Assembly (NCBI GenBank): GCA_021014325.1
Contig: CM037476.1
Coordinates: 13,552,827 to 13,616,826, forward strand
Reading direction: 5' to 3'
Source: Plazaster borealis
Lineage: Eukaryota > Echinodermata > Asteroidea > Forcipulatida > Labidiasteridae
Length of the DNA: 64,000 nt
Notes under the pieces: generated by a model
Told to the model about the DNA's origin: nothing
The model's input: only the letters and a program-made list of their open reading frames with translations
Database searches by the model: none
Shown here: positions 1 through 10,539 of the stretch, one piece after another
Layout: the number at the start of each line of letters is the position of its first letter
How positions within the stretch are numbered: position 1 is the stretch's first letter
Translations under genes and position numbers: made by a program

Positions 1-639
1 TGATATTAGCGATTTCGTTTGGTTATTTTCCAACGTGTGAAAAACAATCTTTCGTTTAATATGTACATTCAATATACTACATACAGTAGATACGTAGGGT
101 TTACATACGTACATGTCGGGATGTTGTATATATATCGTTGTCTGAGTTTCGGGACATTTCGATAATTGAATTTAAGCTAGCCTAGGCCTAGCTTATTGGC
201 ACTATTAATGGGGCTAGCCTAGGCCCTATGATTTAGTTATTAGGCCTATTGCATCTTTGTCTTAAAAACTAAATTTTACAAGTGTACTTAGGCCTACTTT
301 TTGTCGCAAAATTTACAAACTTTTTAACCCTCTTTTATGGATGCCCACAATTATAAACCGGAATTGGATTCTGGTCTCTAGAATAACAAGTTTCCTGAAG
401 TGAACTGTGACTTCCTGTGGTATGGCATGATGATGGACAATTGGGGTTTTATTGGGTTAGCTGATAATTGAAATGTTTGTTATTTCCTGTTATGTTATGT
501 TGTTTTCCCAATTACACAGCCTTTTGTCGAAACCTGTCAGTCACCAGTGCCAGTTTACACAGGCTAAAGTAGGCCTACCTACATCATTTGAAGGTGAGTG
601 ACTAAATAAAATGTCAATTTCAATGGTACGCAAGGCCTA
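1..639. other. Outer end of left arm, no gene seen
   Basis: AT-rich sequence with no convincing coding region. It contains short repeated GCTAGCCTAGGCCTA-type words around 175-235 and many TAGGCC words. The mirror copy is 55,550-56,164. Confidence 0.5.
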
Positions 640-961
640 GACCCAGTAACTGGGGCGCTGCACTCCTTTTTGAAATTTTGACATCATCGATCGTACTAGG
701 ACTAGCGCCCCAGATTATCGTTGTATATTCCCAAAGCAGGGGGGTGCCCTACCTCAACTGCGTAGTCGTCATGGTTGAGGCAGGACACCCGAGTCTAAAA
801 TGTGACAGGTGCACTGCCTCAACTGCGTGGTCATCACGGTTAAGGCAGGGCACCCGTGGATACTGCATATTATATTGAGTTTTGCTTTGGAAATATGATA
901 ATCTGGGGCGCTAGTACGTCAACAGTTCAAAAAAGGAGTACAGCGCCCCAGTTGCTAGGTC
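640..961 (+). mobile_element. 322-bp MITE with 13-bp target duplication (left arm)
   Basis: Flanked on both sides by the identical 13-mer TACGCAAGGCCTA (627-639 and 962-974). The ends are inverted: the left begins GACCCAGTAACTGGGGCGCTG and the right reads GACCTAGCAACTGGGGCGCT on the opposite strand, with similarity continuing for about 90 bp. Each end contains a smaller palindrome, CTGGGGCGCT...AGCGCCCCAG. The middle holds a second inverted pair around GTGCCCTACCTCAACTGCG. It has no coding capacity. The same terminus is found on the 2.84-kb element at 28,317-31,154, so both are probably mobilised by one unknown transposase. Confidence 0.85.
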
Positions 962-1452
962 TACGCAAGGCCTACTTTCAGTTTTATTTTCAAGCATTTA
1001 AACTCAGTAGTTGGGATAATCGTAGCCCAAGTCCATTCTCCTGACCACCGGTCTATGGTCGTCGAGAGAGGATGGAGAGGTAACAATTATCGAAAGATTA
1101 TCTCAGGTGTCCCTTGGTTATTGGAAAGACAAGTCTTGCTGTGCCTGTAAATCACCCCTCCTCTTCTGTTTGACAAACATTGCATGCAGGTAGTTTCAGT
1201 ATTTACTCTATTCATGTCATAAAGTGTCATTCAGCTGTTGAACAATAATAATAAAGAGAATGTGTTCAGCTGTGTTCTTTCAAAATAATGCCTACAACAT
1301 TTATCTTCAAGCAAACTCAGAAATCTTGATTGGTCGATCAAAAGACCCCTTGCATTGGCCGCCATCAGTGGTGTCAAACAATGGAAACGTGCCTGTGTCA
1401 GTGCGCTGATGCAGGGTTGCATAGCAACAAATTGTTGCACAGCCCATATCAT
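962..1452. other. Noncoding stretch between MITEs
   Basis: No supported gene. It includes a short run of ATA repeats near 1,245 that is kept in the right arm near 54,925. Short reading frames on both strands show no recognisable protein. Confidence 0.4.
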
Positions 1453-1625
1453 GGCCCAGTTTCATAAAGCTTGTAAGCACAAAAATCTCTTGCTTAGAAA
1501 AAATAGGTTACCAGTCAGAATACCATACAGTTGCAGCTTGGATTGGTACCCCACTCATTTCTTGCTTAGCAAAGAAATTTGCTAAGCAGATAAATTTCTG
1601 CTTAACAGCTTTGTGAAATTGGGCC
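1453..1625 (+). mobile_element. MITE with GGGCCCAATTTCA-type ends (left arm)
   Basis: The left end GGCCCAGTTTCATAAAGCTT and the right end, read in reverse as GGGCCCAATTTCACAAAGCT, form imperfect terminal inverted repeats. The interior is rich in TGCTTAG/CTAAGCA words. About 173 bp, no coding capacity. Mirror copy at 54,549-54,723. Confidence 0.7.
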
Positions 1626-1904
1626 CAGATCCTCATCTAATGAATTGTTCTAATTCCGCATCTTGAGCTATTTAAAGTTATGCGTCAAGTTTGCTTTAAG
1701 ATTCAAATTCGTTATCACACAGGCACTTGTGGAATACAGAACAATATAGTGCCTCTGTGTTAAGTTACTCTGCGTTGGTGTGTTTCTCTATTCCACTTGC
1801 GCGTGTGTGATAATTAATTGTTTACGTTTGATGTGATCATGATAGGATGTTTTTGCACACAAAATATAACACAAATGGAACCGTGCTTAAAAACAACATT
1901 TGTG

Positions 1905-4900
1905 TTATTCTTCTATTTTTGCTTTTTTTCTACATGGGATGACTTTGGTTTGTACTTCTGGAGTGGTTGACAAGTGGTGACGTCGCATTGTTGTCATGAG
2001 ACGCTGTAATTCGTCCCTCATTCCCTGTACAACACGACCCGTCCTGTTGAATTCCGTGTGTATGAGCTCGCCTCCTTGCTCATTGAGGAGGCCAAATCCA
2101 ACACCAAACCTGGACAGCTGTTCAACGGCGTGGTTCTCCAATAAGTGCATCTTTGGCGTGATGCTGGATTCGGGGAAACTCTCTCGGTAAGATGTCATGA
2201 AGACCTTGATACACATATCTGCAACGACAAGAAAACATCATTACTCTGGACTTGTATTCACATTGGTACTTCACAACAAACATGAAATGGAGTTAAGTAA
2301 ATTACCAATGCGGTTCAGGTCATCAGATGATAATGCCCTCCTATGGTTTATCGCAAAGTGTGTGTCGGCAAATTTTAGGAAAATATCCTTGAACAGAGAC
2401 CCCAATTTAGCTGCTTCTCTGATGAGTTCTTGCTGATGTTTCAGTGGAATGTCATCGTTGGATATATTTTGAAGTATTCTGCGGGGTTCATGTGTTAGGT
2501 CAGAGATGACTCGAATCTGAAAGGATAGTACATGTAAAAGAAAGGTTACACTTTGTTAATCCCATTTATACACAGCAAGTGTACATGTACAATACATTAT
2601 ATATCAGTTTGTATGCTACACTATTTGGTAGATTTTACCTGGCAACATTTGTGAATGTGGTTACCAACAAAAGCTTTTCCGTGGTAAGCTTGCCGTTCAA
2701 CATGGTGTTTCTTCAATACCACATCAAGGCTACCAGCAACTGGACCGGCACCAATCGGTAGTTCTGCTTTGTCATTGTTCTGTGATTCAACAGTGGAAAG
2801 ACGAGATTATCAGTGAACTTAATAATTATCTTATTATCGAACAACATTTCTGTCATCAAGTACTGTACAATGCCTATAATGCTTCAATGGGAGTAGCGCA
2901 CTAGGAATGTAACACTTAACTTGGTGAGTTCAGTTTAAAATGAAATGTTTACATGGAAAATCTCACCAGTTGCTCCAATTCATTACAAAGAATGAAAGCC
3001 CTATTGGCCATCTGCTGAAACATTTAATCAGCATTTTGAAAGTTATGTTGGAGGAGGTGAAGGGGTAACTCTTCTTCAATCTGCTCAAGCTCGTCTTGTT
3101 TGGTGGCTTTGTCACAGGCAAGCTGTTTTTGATGGTTGAATTCCCTTGCAACCTTCTGATCAAAGTTAGTGTCACTTGCTTCTATGTCATTTTCATCTGT
3201 GTGCTTGACTAGCAATTCAAAAATCTTTAAATCAAGCTTGTGGCATATTGCTTCGTACATATCAAAGAGCTTCTTGTAAATTCCAAGAGATATGTGAAGG
3301 CTGGGGAGTACCACCTAAATAATATTGTAATGTAAATAATGTAAACTAATTAGCCATTCTTAGTTACCAACAATGGAATGTTTTAAAGGGACTGTGTGGT
3401 CATGATCAATGCAGGCCTGTAGCTTTAAATGCAATTATGACCTCTCTCCCAGTTACTGCACACGCACCCCTCTTTTTGTATCGTATCAATGGTGGGTGTG
3501 GCTTGTGTTGTAACTGGGAGAGAGTTTATAATTTTATTTACAGCCATAGGCCTGCATTGCTCATGACCACACAGCCCCTTTAACCTGTTTAAAATAACAT
3601 ATTCATGGTGTACAAATGTGATAACAGCCAGAGTGCTTGCAGTTTGCTCACAGTTTATAGTTCAACTTACATGGTCAATTTCAATGTCAATAATTGGCTC
3701 AGCTATGATGCTGTGTGAAACCAGCTTGGCCCGAGCTTTCATTGAACCATCAGCTTCATATGCCTTGTAGGATTCATGAATTGACTGAAGGGTGCGTGGA
3801 GTGGCTGTAGCCCTCTCAGTGATGGGAAGTTTCATGTTGGCCTTGGATGATGTGCAGTACAAACAGCAATACCGTGCTAAAATATTAAAAAATAAGCAGA
3901 ACAAGTGCAAGTGGCTAAAAATTACAAAAGTATTAAACATTTTGATTTCCCAACATAAACAATTTATTTATATACATGTACAATAGCAGCATTGTGAAAT
4001 GCGTTATAAACAAGTAGGCATATAGTTATATTTTTACCATTGCAGCTGCATATACCATACATCTTGGTCAACAGCTCATAATCTCCAAACAGGAAAAGTC
4101 TGAATGCTTTGCCCCTGTAAAAGGAAAAGACAAATAAGAAAATGTAAAAAACAATAATAATCAATGAAAGGCAAAATCTTGAATTTTGATACAAAGCACT
4201 TGTACAATGCTTTGTAATTGTAATGTGAACACACTTAAGATGTGTTGCATATTTTTAAAAAAGAAATGTTTACCTCCACTTTTGGCCAGCAAGTTGAGAC
4301 ACTTGCTCCATAACAGGTGGCAAAACTGCTTGAAGGTTTACAATTGAGTCGTTGGCCTCAAAACAAGCAAACACAACAGTGTTTTGCAGTGAATTGGGGT
4401 GATGTGTGTTCACTATTTGGAAGGACATTTTGAAGGATTTTCCTCCCTTGTCTCCTCCAACTTTGATCCACACTTCATTCACTGGGATCACACCGTCATG
4501 CCAGGTCAAAGAGCCATGCCTATAAAGGAAATATTGATGTAGGGCATGGTAAATAACACTATATGCATAACATTTACTTGTAAATGGAGTAGCAGTAAAA
4601 TTTGTTAACATATTCAGGGGGCTCAAAATACAATGTCTAATGCATAATGTACATTAGAATGCTATGATGAAACAAAAACTTACAAGTCATGTCTGTCAAG
4701 ATAATCCAGAATCATTGTGCTGAGATTCTTGACAGTGACACATGGGACTTCTCGTGATTCCACACCATTGCGTCCATATGGTTTGCCAGAAGTGAAGATT
4801 AATGGAACAAGGCTTCCTGTGAGGTTGTCTTTGAGCAGCTCATTTTGGCGTTTCCGCATGGCTCTCTCTGATGAAAATGTTACCCCAATGCTACCAAGGT

Positions 4901-6616
4901 ACCTGGAAATTACAGAAGCATGCATGAAAACAATATCAATGTTTTTCAAACAAATATTTAAAATAATCAACTTATTCGTACTTGTACATAACGTTTTCAT
5001 AAAAAGTTTGTTACATATGTACCTCTTAATCTTCCGTATTTGTTCCCATGCTAACTGACAGTCTCTCATCATGGCAATTGAAGTGTCCGGGTCATGGATT
5101 CCGTCATTAGGGGGTCCGCTTGTCGATGGTTTGCTCGATGAGGCAGAGCTATGTGCAATTTTCTGCACAAACCTTGGCTGTAAAGATGAGATGTAAACAA
5201 TTGATTGTCATAATTTATGTAAATATAAAAGAGCATAATTGAATACAAAAAATGTATTCTTTTAAATTTTAATGTAAACAGTTATTGATTTAGTAATTGT
5301 AGAATATGTTTGGGTGTTTGTGTTGGCATTAAGCAGAAATTATGTGTTTGAAGTTTTATTTCAGAAGTCCTAACCAACAATATTTGAATTTTTATGAAAA
5401 TGTTTAAATTATTTAATTCATTTCTGGCAGTGCAGTGGTATGCAGATGATGTCAATTTCTGTTAACTGAAAGGCAGCATAGCATGTTATTTGCACACGTA
5501 CTTGTGCCCTTAAAAAGAAGTATTTAAAAATAATGATATTTATAAAAATGCAAGTTGGTTTAAAAATTTACATACCCGGCCTGGTGTTTTCAAACGCATA
5601 TCGTTTCCCTTGTGTGCACTAAGCTTTAACCAAGTCCAGCGATCACTGACTTCTTCAATTTCTGCTGGGATAGGTGTGCCTCTGCTGTGTTCCACTGCAA
5701 CTTGCTTGAGAAGGTTTGCAGCTTTTGTTATCTCTTCTCTGTGCATTTTAGCTGTATTCGTCTCAGGATATGTTGGGATGGAGTTTGGTGATTTTGTACA
5801 CAAGTCACAGTTACATGATGGTGTTTTATCCTTTTCTGGACAAACATGGTTGGCCATTTTTGACAATTTACCTATTGTTCCGCATACTGTGCAAACCGTT
5901 GTCAATGTGCTAAGCTGAAGCCTTAGAATTCTGGGTGATGTTGTAACATTGTCATGACTCACATTTACTTGACATACAGGGCAGGGAACGGTGTGACTGC
6001 CTCGAAAAATGAACCACTGCTCTAAACATGAAGAACAGTAGTTGTGTTCGCATGGAGTTTGTACAGAAGGGGAGCTCAGGATACACTGGCATATTGCACA
6101 TATGAAAATTGTCTCCACTGCCTTCTCTGTGCCAAGAATGTCAAGATTTGGGGGAACTGTATACGCAGAATCATTAGGTGCAAATTTAAACGAATAACTT
6201 TTCTCGCAGTCCTGTTTGTTCAGACTCGGTTGAGTAATGTTAGGAAGACCTTTTCCAGTCCGATTTCTGTTAACAGGGCGACCCCCCTTAAGTACCTTTC
6301 TGTACAGCTCACATGTGGTGCATGTTCCAGTTCTTGGGTGATTCGGCCATTCGTCAGAAGATTTTTGTGTTGCAGATGAATAATCAAATTCCCTCGTTTG
6401 TTGTTTACAATGTGTCAAATTACGCACACACCTCCAGCATAATTTATTTGGATGCCTTGTTGAATCATCAAGCCAGATATTTATTCTGCACAGTCTTTCT
6501 AATTCCTTTCTGTACCGTGCACAGTCCACTGATACATATGAATTATTTGTATTTAATTTTGTGCACACACGACACAACTTATCAAGTGCCAATTGATGAA
6601 ACTGTAATGTATTCAT
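1905..6616 (-). CDS. RAG1-N-terminal/DDE transposase fusion, ten exons
   Basis: Exons on the minus strand are 6616-5576, 5177-5023, 4902-4684, 4519-4274, 4114-4038, 3876-3671, 3314-2967, 2779-2639, 2516-2306 and 2218-1905. All introns are GT-AG, all phases agree, and the total is 2,958 bp (985 codons plus stop). Residues 15-63 (LCRVC, LCWRC) and 90-112 (W-x-HP-x6-CTTC) match the order of the vertebrate RAG1 N-terminus. A C3HC4 RING follows (C173, C176, C189, H191, C194, C197, C212, C215), then a CxxC/HxxC finger. The core is not RAG1-like. It carries GGDKGG (D495), FGDYE (D565), CxxC (C584/C587), PSLHISLG (652-659), a coiled coil, and NEQGGELIH (E932), features I recognise from uncharacterised invertebrate transposases. 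RAG1-N-bearing transposons (N-RAG-TP) are known from Aplysia. One in-frame TAA at codon 745 (3,024-3,026) would remove the last acidic motif. No terminal inverted repeats were found. Confidence 0.85.
3387..3579. mobile_element. TTAA-flanked MITE in RAG1-like gene intron 6
   Basis: Bounded by TTAA on both sides (3,383-3,386 and 3,580-3,583). The inverted ends are AGGGACTGTGTGGTCATGA and the reverse of TCATGACCACACAGCCCCT. 193 bp, no coding capacity, left arm only. TTAA duplication suggests piggyBac- or Kolobok-type mobilisation. Confidence 0.8.
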
Positions 6617-7717
6617 ATCTGAAAAACTTCCTGTAAAGATGTCATTGTAGTAAAAAAGTATTTACCTTGAAACAGTAAATCACAGTAGTGTTATAAAACG
6701 CGCTAATGACGTGTTGGCTGTGCACGTCTGCAACTGTGTACATTTTAATAGGAGTTTCACGTGAGTTGTTTTGGAATGTTTTCATCTCCGTGAAAAACAC
6801 ACACTTTAAAACCTATTTCTTGTAAATAATCCCGCTGTCTTTTTTTATTCGTTCAGGGTTTGGGGAAATTAAATCCTTTTTGTTCAAGAAATTGGCTCCA
6901 CTTTATCGGGAAAACCCAGAGTTTTGATTTTGAGACAATTTAGAATCGAAAGTTTGTCACTTATCGCCGGGAATTCACGTTCGGTTACCGGGGTAAAAAA
7001 ACGCTCATATCTTATATTATCCTTCACACATATTGCTGTCAATAACTCAAAGTGAACAATTGAAAGTGTTTATGACTAATTATGAACAATTAACCTGAAA
7101 ACATAAATGTTATGTGTGACAAAATCAAAGTAATTAACGTTTTTTGACTCAACGTTAACAATGGGCGTCCGCCATTTTGGAAATGGTTTGTTGTTTTATT
7201 ACTGGAGGAAACGTTTGTTCGTTGCGAAATCTTTTAATGCGCTGTAGTAATGGGCTTGGAACGGCCGTGCAAAATGCATGCCATTTAGTTTGCTTAATCA
7301 GACATGTATTCTGTTTTATAAGTTTTTTCCTCATTCGATATGGAAATAATTTGAGTTTGAATTGGATTAAACGGAATTCTAGTGGTATTATAGCATCTTG
7401 GTTCTGGAAATTTAGATGACTATCAATGTGTATTTACTTATTTATTTACTTCATACACATGCAACATAACAGTGTACCAGTGCCAATAACAGGATGATCA
7501 ATCTAGGTTAAAATCAGTTGGCACTAGTATCCCTATTTTAGGGAAACTGCTAATGGTAGGGTTTGACAGCTCAGTTGTCCTGTCCCCCATGTCCCCCCTG
7601 GTTATGGCATTGATACCCACTGTTTTCATGGACATCCTCAGGTCTGTCAAACCACTCGGATCCCTTTTGATAAAGTCATTTGTGTCATCCAGTAAAAACA
7701 CACTCTCCTGAAACTAC
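6617..7717. promoter_or_regulatory. Upstream region of RAG1-like gene, between divergent genes
   Basis: About 1.1 kb between the start of the minus-strand RAG1-like gene and the plus-strand transposase relic. No other gene is supported. It contains ATGGGCGTCCGCCATTTTGG around 7,160. The right arm (52,010-53,210) has about 110 bp extra near 53,010-53,120, immediately upstream of exon 1, so the promoters of the two copies differ. A promoter role is inferred from position only. Confidence 0.35.
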
Positions 7718-9385
7718 ATGTATCGGCCAAAAATGAGACTTTTTTTTAAGGTGACTTGTGTGGCAGACCGACCAGAAAGGTGCCAACGTAGAGTTGACTA
7801 CAAGGCATTGGCAGAGGGACCAGCATTCCACCGAGAGCGTCAAACAGCCACAAACTGGTCAACTAGCAAGCTCTACCCTCTGAACATTTTGGATTTCCAA
7901 ACCGAACATGACATTGTGTATGGCTTAGTTCACTACATTGGCTGAGACAAGCGTTACGATAAATGGCGGCCAGTGAATGAAATCGTTAATATTCCCAAGG
8001 AATTCATAGAAACAACAGAAGAAGCCACATCCTTCTTTTATTTGCAACTGGCCACAAGAATCCACAGGGTTCTGCCCACGGTGGTCGGTGCCGGAAAATC
8101 TGCCCGGCACTCAGGATTCCCCGACCACCACTAGCAGAATTTTTTCGTTTTCCGACCACCACACATTTTCCTTTCGTTTTTTGCCCATTTCCTTCAAAAT
8201 ATTTTTAACATCTTGTAAAAAAATTATTTACCAGTAAAAAGCTTCATCCAAAGTTTCGAGTAGCCTACTTCTTTGGTTTGAGTCTGTTTTAATGATCCAG
8301 GATCGAGCATCCCTCCCGCCTGTACGATGTACATTATATCCAACGACTCGCATTGATTTCGCAATGGTTTCCAGTCACGCTGATTATAGCTTTACTCTTG
8401 GCAAAACATGATACCAGTTTCATCACAGTGCGTACCCTATTCTATAGCGTTTAATACAATGGAAAATGAACTGCAGATTAAGCACCATGCTATAGATGCT
8501 GTAAATTGTTTTCCCATGGCGATAAAGGCGTGTGCGCACTATGGAGGCCTACATTCAAGGCACAGCTGCACTAGGGCGCATGTGTGTAACCACTCCGTGC
8601 ACAATCGAAAGGAAATTGACTTGACCGTACTTGGAAAAACTTTTTTCCGGCACTAAAGAAATCCTGGGCAGAACCCTGATCAAGGAGGCGAAAAACGGAC
8701 AAAACAACTGTTAACAAACTGAAAAACAAAATGAAATTCATGTTCCGCCAGTTAAAGAGTGTGAAGCGATCAGGCTTTAAACTGCAAGCCTTGATAACAA
8801 AGTGGGAAAACACCACTTTTACTTTGGAAGTACCCCATCGCACTGGATCACCAACAAAACTAAAAGCTTGTAAACACTGAAGAAGAATTGTCCAGGGTTA
8901 CTGATGAGCTAACCACAACTAGGCGAGTGCTGGCAGACATTAATGGGAAAAACAAAGAACTTGACAGGAGTAGGCTATGATAGATTGAGCAATCCCCAAA
9001 AAACGCAAAAGTGGAGAAAGGGGGAAAGAAAAAGGAAAGGTAACATATCAGTAACTCACAGAAACGTCAAATAAAACGACAGAAGTTGCAAGCGGTTAAA
9101 ACAGTTCTGCAGGATTTTTCTGCTGGGTCACGGACACCCGTCACTGTATCTTTTAGAGACAATTTTGATGAAGAGATTGTAGTTTGCTTAGAGAATGGGA
9201 GGGAAATATGTACCGGATATTCTGAAGATGATCTCGATGAAATTATATTTGTTCTAGACCAGTACAACATTCCGAATAGGGGCTATCATGAACTTGCTCA
9301 GAGCAAATCTTCGTTACTTCCAAAAGCATGCAGAATAATAGACAGGCCACACAATCTCAATAAGGGTATGCACCTAGAAATATGC
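7718..9385 (+). pseudogene. Decayed chromo-barrel transposase-like gene (left arm)
   Basis: Fragments in order on the plus strand. The first, 7,718-8,064, includes VHYIG-stop-DKRYDKWRP, a Tudor-knot/chromo-barrel signature in which a TGA stands where the family has an aromatic residue. Next come basic and coiled-coil-like pieces at 8,690-9,060 with stops. Last is an open 9,086-9,385 piece with SEDDLDEI and GYHELAQ, which resembles a conserved segment of uncharacterised invertebrate transposase-like proteins. An unrelated MITE (8,065-8,678) splits it. No catalytic domain is recognisable downstream. The family assignment rests on remembered motifs, so it is moderate. Confidence 0.55.
8065..8678 (+). 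mobile_element. 614-bp MITE with CAGGGTTCTGCCCA ends (left arm)
   Basis: Starts CAGGGTTCTGCCCA and ends TGGGCAGAACCCTG, perfect 14-bp inverted ends. Secondary inverted words (TGCCGG and CCGGCA) lie inside them. The CAGGG terminus is typical of hAT elements, but I see no convincing 8-bp target duplication. It interrupts the chromo-barrel transposase relic. Confidence 0.75.
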
Positions 9386-9575
9386 AGCTGGTTGCACTTG
9401 AAGTGCAATCAACTTAACTCTTTTCCAGTGCTAACAATTAGCACGCATGCAGGTGCTAAATCAGCACACTGCTGTGCAGTCACTATGCAAGCACCTGCAA
9501 GTGCTAAGTATTAGCCCTTTTAACAAAGTGCTAAATATTAGCCCTTTAAGAGCTAAATTTAGCACTTCCTTTTTT
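9386..9575. repeat. Cluster of TTAGCAC/GTGCTAA words (left arm)
   Basis: About ten copies of TTAGCAC, GTGCTAA or near variants in both orientations within 190 bp, giving many potential hairpins. It follows the last open segment of the transposase relic. Mirror copy at about 50,155-50,344. It may be a MITE or an imperfect palindromic repeat. No target duplication is evident. Confidence 0.5.
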
Positions 9576-9628
9576 AGAGTGTAGATAAACATGACAACCT
9601 AAACTAAATCGAATAATTTTATTACAGA

Positions 9629-9854
9629 TTGAGTTCATCAAGTTGGACACAAGCACGAACAGATATTCTGAGGTAAAAGTGAAACAGCAGGACTTCAAAT
9701 CCTTGCTCTCCAAGGCCAGTTCGTCCAAGGATCAGGGAAGTTGTTACCTTAATGGACTTATTGGCCTTGTTTTTGATAACAGGACATTGGCCAATTCGTC
9801 TGGTCTAGGTATAAAAGGAGCAAGGAATGATCCCTGTCAAAGTGTCCGCGATTA
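9629..9854 (+). pseudogene. Possible exon remnant of unknown protein
   Basis: Preceded by an acceptor-like TTTTATTACAG and open for 75 codons to a stop at 9,852-9,854. The translation (IEFIKLDTSTNRYSEV...) is compositionally protein-like but I do not recognise it. It lies between the chromo-barrel relic and the MULE gene and could belong to either. Mirror copy at 49,874-50,100. Confidence 0.3.
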
Positions 9855-10539
9855 AACGTGGGATATGTTAATTTAATTCTTGTTTTCGGGTGTCTCCCAC
9901 CGCTTTTACTTTGTGTAAAAATCACACAAACAATAGAGCCTACAGCACATCAGTCTTGTTATTAAAGTTTTAGGTCAAGAAATAATTACAAAGTGCCTGC
10001 AGATAGATGAATATTTTACACAATGCTTCAATATCCACAAAATCTTGTAACAAACTAAGTTTTGTTACAAATCTGAAGTTGAAAAAGTTCAGATCAATAA
10101 ATAATTTAATGAAAACATGTTCTGTGATCTTGTATGAAGAATGGTTGGAGGGAGCCTCAAGAATTTCATCGAAAATTCACAAGTTCACTACATTCTTTCC
10201 GAATGTGCATCGTTAAGACATTAAGAGTCCCTTCTACCAGCTACTTTCGGTGCATTGTTTTGTCAAGAAGGTGTCCTTATGTTTTGCCTTGATGTCGGGG
10301 AAGAAGACATCAGACTATAAGGCGGTCTTCAAAGCATTGAAGTCCGCCTTACCTGAAGCCAGTGTGCAGGAAGTCATGATGGATTTCGAGGCGGGCCTGT
10401 GGAAGGCGATGGAAGCCGTAAGTTTAATAATTAATTGTTATTAATTATTCTTCTCATTTCGTGTTCAAAAAAATGTCCTCCGTATTGCCTTCAATTTAGA
10501 GGTCCCACCACGCCGTTCTTTCATAAATTTAATCTTCTT

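Noticed and set aside
1689..5340. The left-only 3,652-bp segment as a recent transposon insertion
   Set aside because: Its ends show no inverted repeats or target duplication, and it cuts through the introns and the 3' flank of the gene. Deletion in the right arm is simpler.
1905..6616. Bona fide RAG1 or ProtoRAG RAG1L
   Set aside because: Only the N-terminal zinc/RING region matches RAG1. The core motifs differ and no RAG2-like gene is present.
4717..6636. Plus-strand open frames opposite the RAG1-like exons
   Set aside because: They are shadows of the minus-strand exons, which carry the recognisable domains.
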